NCBI GenBank assembly: GCA_036307305.1
Contig: JAXJXV010000001.1
Coordinates: 4,446-68,445, forward strand
Reading direction: 5' to 3'
Length of the DNA stretch: 64,000 nucleotides
Source of the DNA: SIG607 sp036307305
Lineage (GTDB): Bacteria; Bacillota; Clostridia; Oscillospirales; Acutalibacteraceae
The position numbers and the translations under genes are program-made. Under the pieces are notes generated by a model. That model saw only the letters and a program-made list of their open reading frames with translations. It was not told the DNA's origin and made no database searches. This document shows positions 62,519 through 64,000 of the stretch, one piece after another. The number at the start of each line of letters is the position of its first letter. Position 1 is the stretch's first letter.

Positions 62519-63700
62519 ATGTCTAAATTACTTTTTACAAGCGAATCCGTTACTGAGGGACATCCCGATAAAGTGTGCGACCAGATAAGCGATGCTGTGC
62601 TTGATGCAATAATTGCTCAGGATAAAAATGCCCGTGTTGCCTGTGAAACCTTTGCTACCACAGGTGTGGTTACGGTTATGGGTGAAATTACTACAACCGC
62701 TAACGTTGATATACCTGCTATTGTAAGAGGCGTCGTCAATGATATCGGCTATAACGGTAACGATGTAGGTTTCAACGGGGATACCTGCGCTGTTATGACT
62801 TCTATTGATAAGCAGTCTGCCGATATTGCTATGGGCGTTGATAAATCTCTTGAGCTTAAAGAGGGAAATGAGGATGCCTATAATCTCCACGGCGCAGGTG
62901 ACCAGGGTATGATGTTCGGCTATGCAACCGATGAAACCGATACCTATATGCCTTTGCCTATATATCTTGCGCATCTTATGGCTCAAAAGCTGACTGAGGT
63001 CAGAAAAAACGGTACACTCAGTTATCTTCGTCCCGACGGCAAAACTCAGGTTACGGTTGAATATGATGACGGAAAACCCGTAAGAATTGAGGCTGTAGTC
63101 GTTTCCAGTCAGCACAGTGCCGACGTAGAACTTTCGGTACTTAGAGAAGATATTTTGGAAAAGGTTATAAAGCCTGTTGTTCCAAATGAGCTTATGGATG
63201 AAAACACAAAGATTTTCATTAATCCTACGGGCAGATTCGTTACAGGCGGACCGCAGGGTGATACAGGTCTTACAGGTAGAAAAATAATCGTTGATACCTA
63301 CGGCGGTATGGCTCGTCACGGCGGCGGTGCTTTTTCGGGTAAGGACCCCACAAAAGTTGACAGAAGCGCCGCTTATGCTGCCCGTTACGTTGCTAAAAAT
63401 ATCGTTGCTGCAAAACTTGCTAAAAAATGCGAAATTCAACTTGCCTATGCAATAGGCGTTGCGAAGCCTGTTTCGGTTATGGTGGATACCTTTGGTACAG
63501 GTAAGTACAGCGACGAAGAATTATCAAAGGCGGTTTTAAAGGTATTTGACCTGCGTCCTGCCGCTATTATAGATAAATTAGAACTGAGAAATCCCATTTA
63601 CAGAAATACTGCCGCATACGGACATTTTGGCAGAAAAGACGTAGAGTTTAGCTGGGAGAAAATAGATAAAACGGACGAGCTTATTGCTTGTTTTCAGTAA
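62519..63700 (+). CDS. metK: S-adenosylmethionine synthetase
   Basis: Makes S-adenosylmethionine from methionine and ATP. The 393-residue protein starts MSKLLFTSESVTEGHPDK; the signatures GAGDQGMMFGYA and GGPQGDTGLTGRKII are intact. The start at 62519 follows GAAGGAGAAAG; the frame extends to 62420 but would run through the riboswitch terminator. Under a consensus promoter and an S-box riboswitch. Confidence 0.97.
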   Translation: MSKLLFTSESVTEGHPDKVCDQISDAVLDAIIAQDKNARVACETFATTGVVTVMGEITTTANVDIPAIVRGVVNDIGYNGNDVGFNGDTCAVMTSIDKQSADIAMGVDKSLELKEGNEDAYNLHGAGDQGMMFGYATDETDTYMPLPIYLAHLMAQKLTEVRKNGTLSYLRPDGKTQVTVEYDDGKPVRIEAVVVSSQHSADVELSVLREDILEKVIKPVVPNELMDENTKIFINPTGRFVTGGPQGDTGLTGRKIIVDTYGGMARHGGGAFSGKDPTKVDRSAAYAARYVAKNIVAAKLAKKCEIQLAYAIGVAKPVSVMVDTFGTGKYSDEELSKAVLKVFDLRPAAIIDKLELRNPIYRNTAAYGHFGRKDVEFSWEKIDKTDELIACFQ

Positions 63701-63703
63701 CTA

Positions 63704-63738
63704 AAAAAATCCTATGGCGACTGCCATAGGATTTTTTA
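63704..63738 (+). terminator. Terminator after metK
   Basis: A long perfect stem (aatcctatggc with gccataggatt, extended by A and T runs) with loop gact is followed by T-rich sequence. The A-rich left side may also serve leftward transcripts. Confidence 0.93.
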
Positions 63739-63767
63739 TTTTCGGTATGGTCTTTATTGATATTGTG

Positions 63768-63840
63768 TAGGGGAGGCTTCTCCCTTGGGAGAGGCTCCGT
63801 CGAAGACGGTGGTGAGGGGTAACTATCCTCCCGCTGAGTC
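63768..63840. repeat. Probable dispersed hairpin repeat (REP-like)
   Basis: GC-rich non-coding DNA, unlike its AT-rich surroundings, with two nested hairpins: ctctcccttgggagag-like (near 63779-63795, imperfect at its left edge) and ccgtc-gaa-gacgg (63797-63809), then a ggtgagggg segment. Similar elements ending in GGTGAGGG are scattered in intergenic DNA of Ruminococcaceae and relatives as I recall. Only one copy is seen in this window. Confidence 0.6.
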
Positions 63841-63883
63841 AGTGAAATTAATGAAAAGAAACACACGGTGCGTTATGCCTACA

Positions 63884-64000
63884 TCAACCTTTAACTATAT
63901 GTTTTTCATCCACGTAGTCCTGAAAAATTTTTCTTTCAAGACTTCTGTCTTTATACAGTATAGTTTCCACATTGCCATTGCTGTCTACACTGCAAAAAGC
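63884..64000 (-). CDS. C-terminal fragment of an unidentified protein (runs off the window)
   Basis: An open leftward frame of 38 codons ending in TGA at 63884-63886 and continuing past the window edge. The peptide is charged (LYKDRSLERKIFQDYVDE near the middle) with codon use like the neighbouring genes, so it is probably the real tail of a gene. I cannot assign a family. Confidence 0.5.
   Translation of the reverse strand, partial: AFCSVDSNGNVETILYKDRSLERKIFQDYVDEKHIVKG

Noticed and set aside
62528..63439. A 303-codon open frame on the minus strand opposite metK
   Set aside because: It lies wholly inside metK, which is certain; the peptide has no family resemblance and no ribosome site. 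It is an antisense shadow of strongly biased codons.
1..64000. CRISPR array, tRNA or rRNA genes, prophage or insertion sequence
   Set aside because: I found no regularly spaced repeats, cloverleaf sequences with conserved T-arm, rRNA segments, transposases or phage structural genes on either strand.

Overview
The window reads as chromosomal DNA of an AT-rich Firmicute of class Clostridia. The signs are a SCIFF ribosomal-peptide precursor with its radical SAM maturase (a clostridial hallmark), RNase J, a SAM-I riboswitch in front of metK, an ECF riboflavin S-component, strong AGGAGG-type ribosome sites and consensus TTGACA/TATAAT promoters. An uncultured gut- or rumen-type clostridium would fit, but no rRNA is present and the species cannot be named.

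Layout. 1-7.8 kb: housekeeping operon rnj-rplI-dnaB-tilS-hpt-ftsH, closed by a strong terminator. 7.8-13.5 kb: xylose module transcribed leftward as xylB-xylA-GH120 beta-xylosidase, with a divergent AraC-type regulator. It would turn imported xylo-oligosaccharides into xylulose 5-phosphate in the cytosol. 13.5-16.4 kb: SCIFF peptide, its maturase and a PLP decarboxylase, transcribed leftward. 16.5-45.2 kb: a very long co-directional run of 25 genes. Its core is a Wzx/Wzy-type surface-polysaccharide locus: aminotransferase, three ATP-grasp ligases, PglC-like initiating transferase, six glycosyltransferases, acetyltransferase, UDP-ManNAc dehydrogenase, asparagine-synthetase-like protein, polymerase, flippase, a pyruvyltransferase/FrhB fusion and the CapE-CapF-CapG route to UDP-L-FucNAc. 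It runs on into nicotinate phosphoribosyltransferase, a lipoprotein and azlCD before the first clear terminator. 45.2-52.6 kb: asnS (leftward), then pcrA, two small membrane proteins, rlmD and an ICMT-like methyltransferase. 52.6-58.6 kb: leftward glycogen/maltodextrin degradation (glgP, GH13) and cardiolipin synthase. 58.7-64 kb: a TIM-barrel sugar isomerase-like gene, a lipoprotein amidase, a DUF1294 gene, ribU and riboswitch-controlled metK. The window ends in a hairpin repeat and the tail of a leftward gene.

The most unusual region is the polysaccharide locus. It carries four predicted ATP-dependent ligase or amidating enzymes, which suggests a glycan decorated with amino acids or amides, together with an uncommon fusion of pyruvyltransferase to an iron-sulfur/FrhB module. 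It has no visible Wzz, tyrosine kinase or LytR-CpsA-Psr genes. Part of it (about 31.4-37.6 kb) looks more AT-rich than its flanks, as expected of exchangeable serotype genes. No tRNA, rRNA, CRISPR array, insertion sequence or prophage was found.
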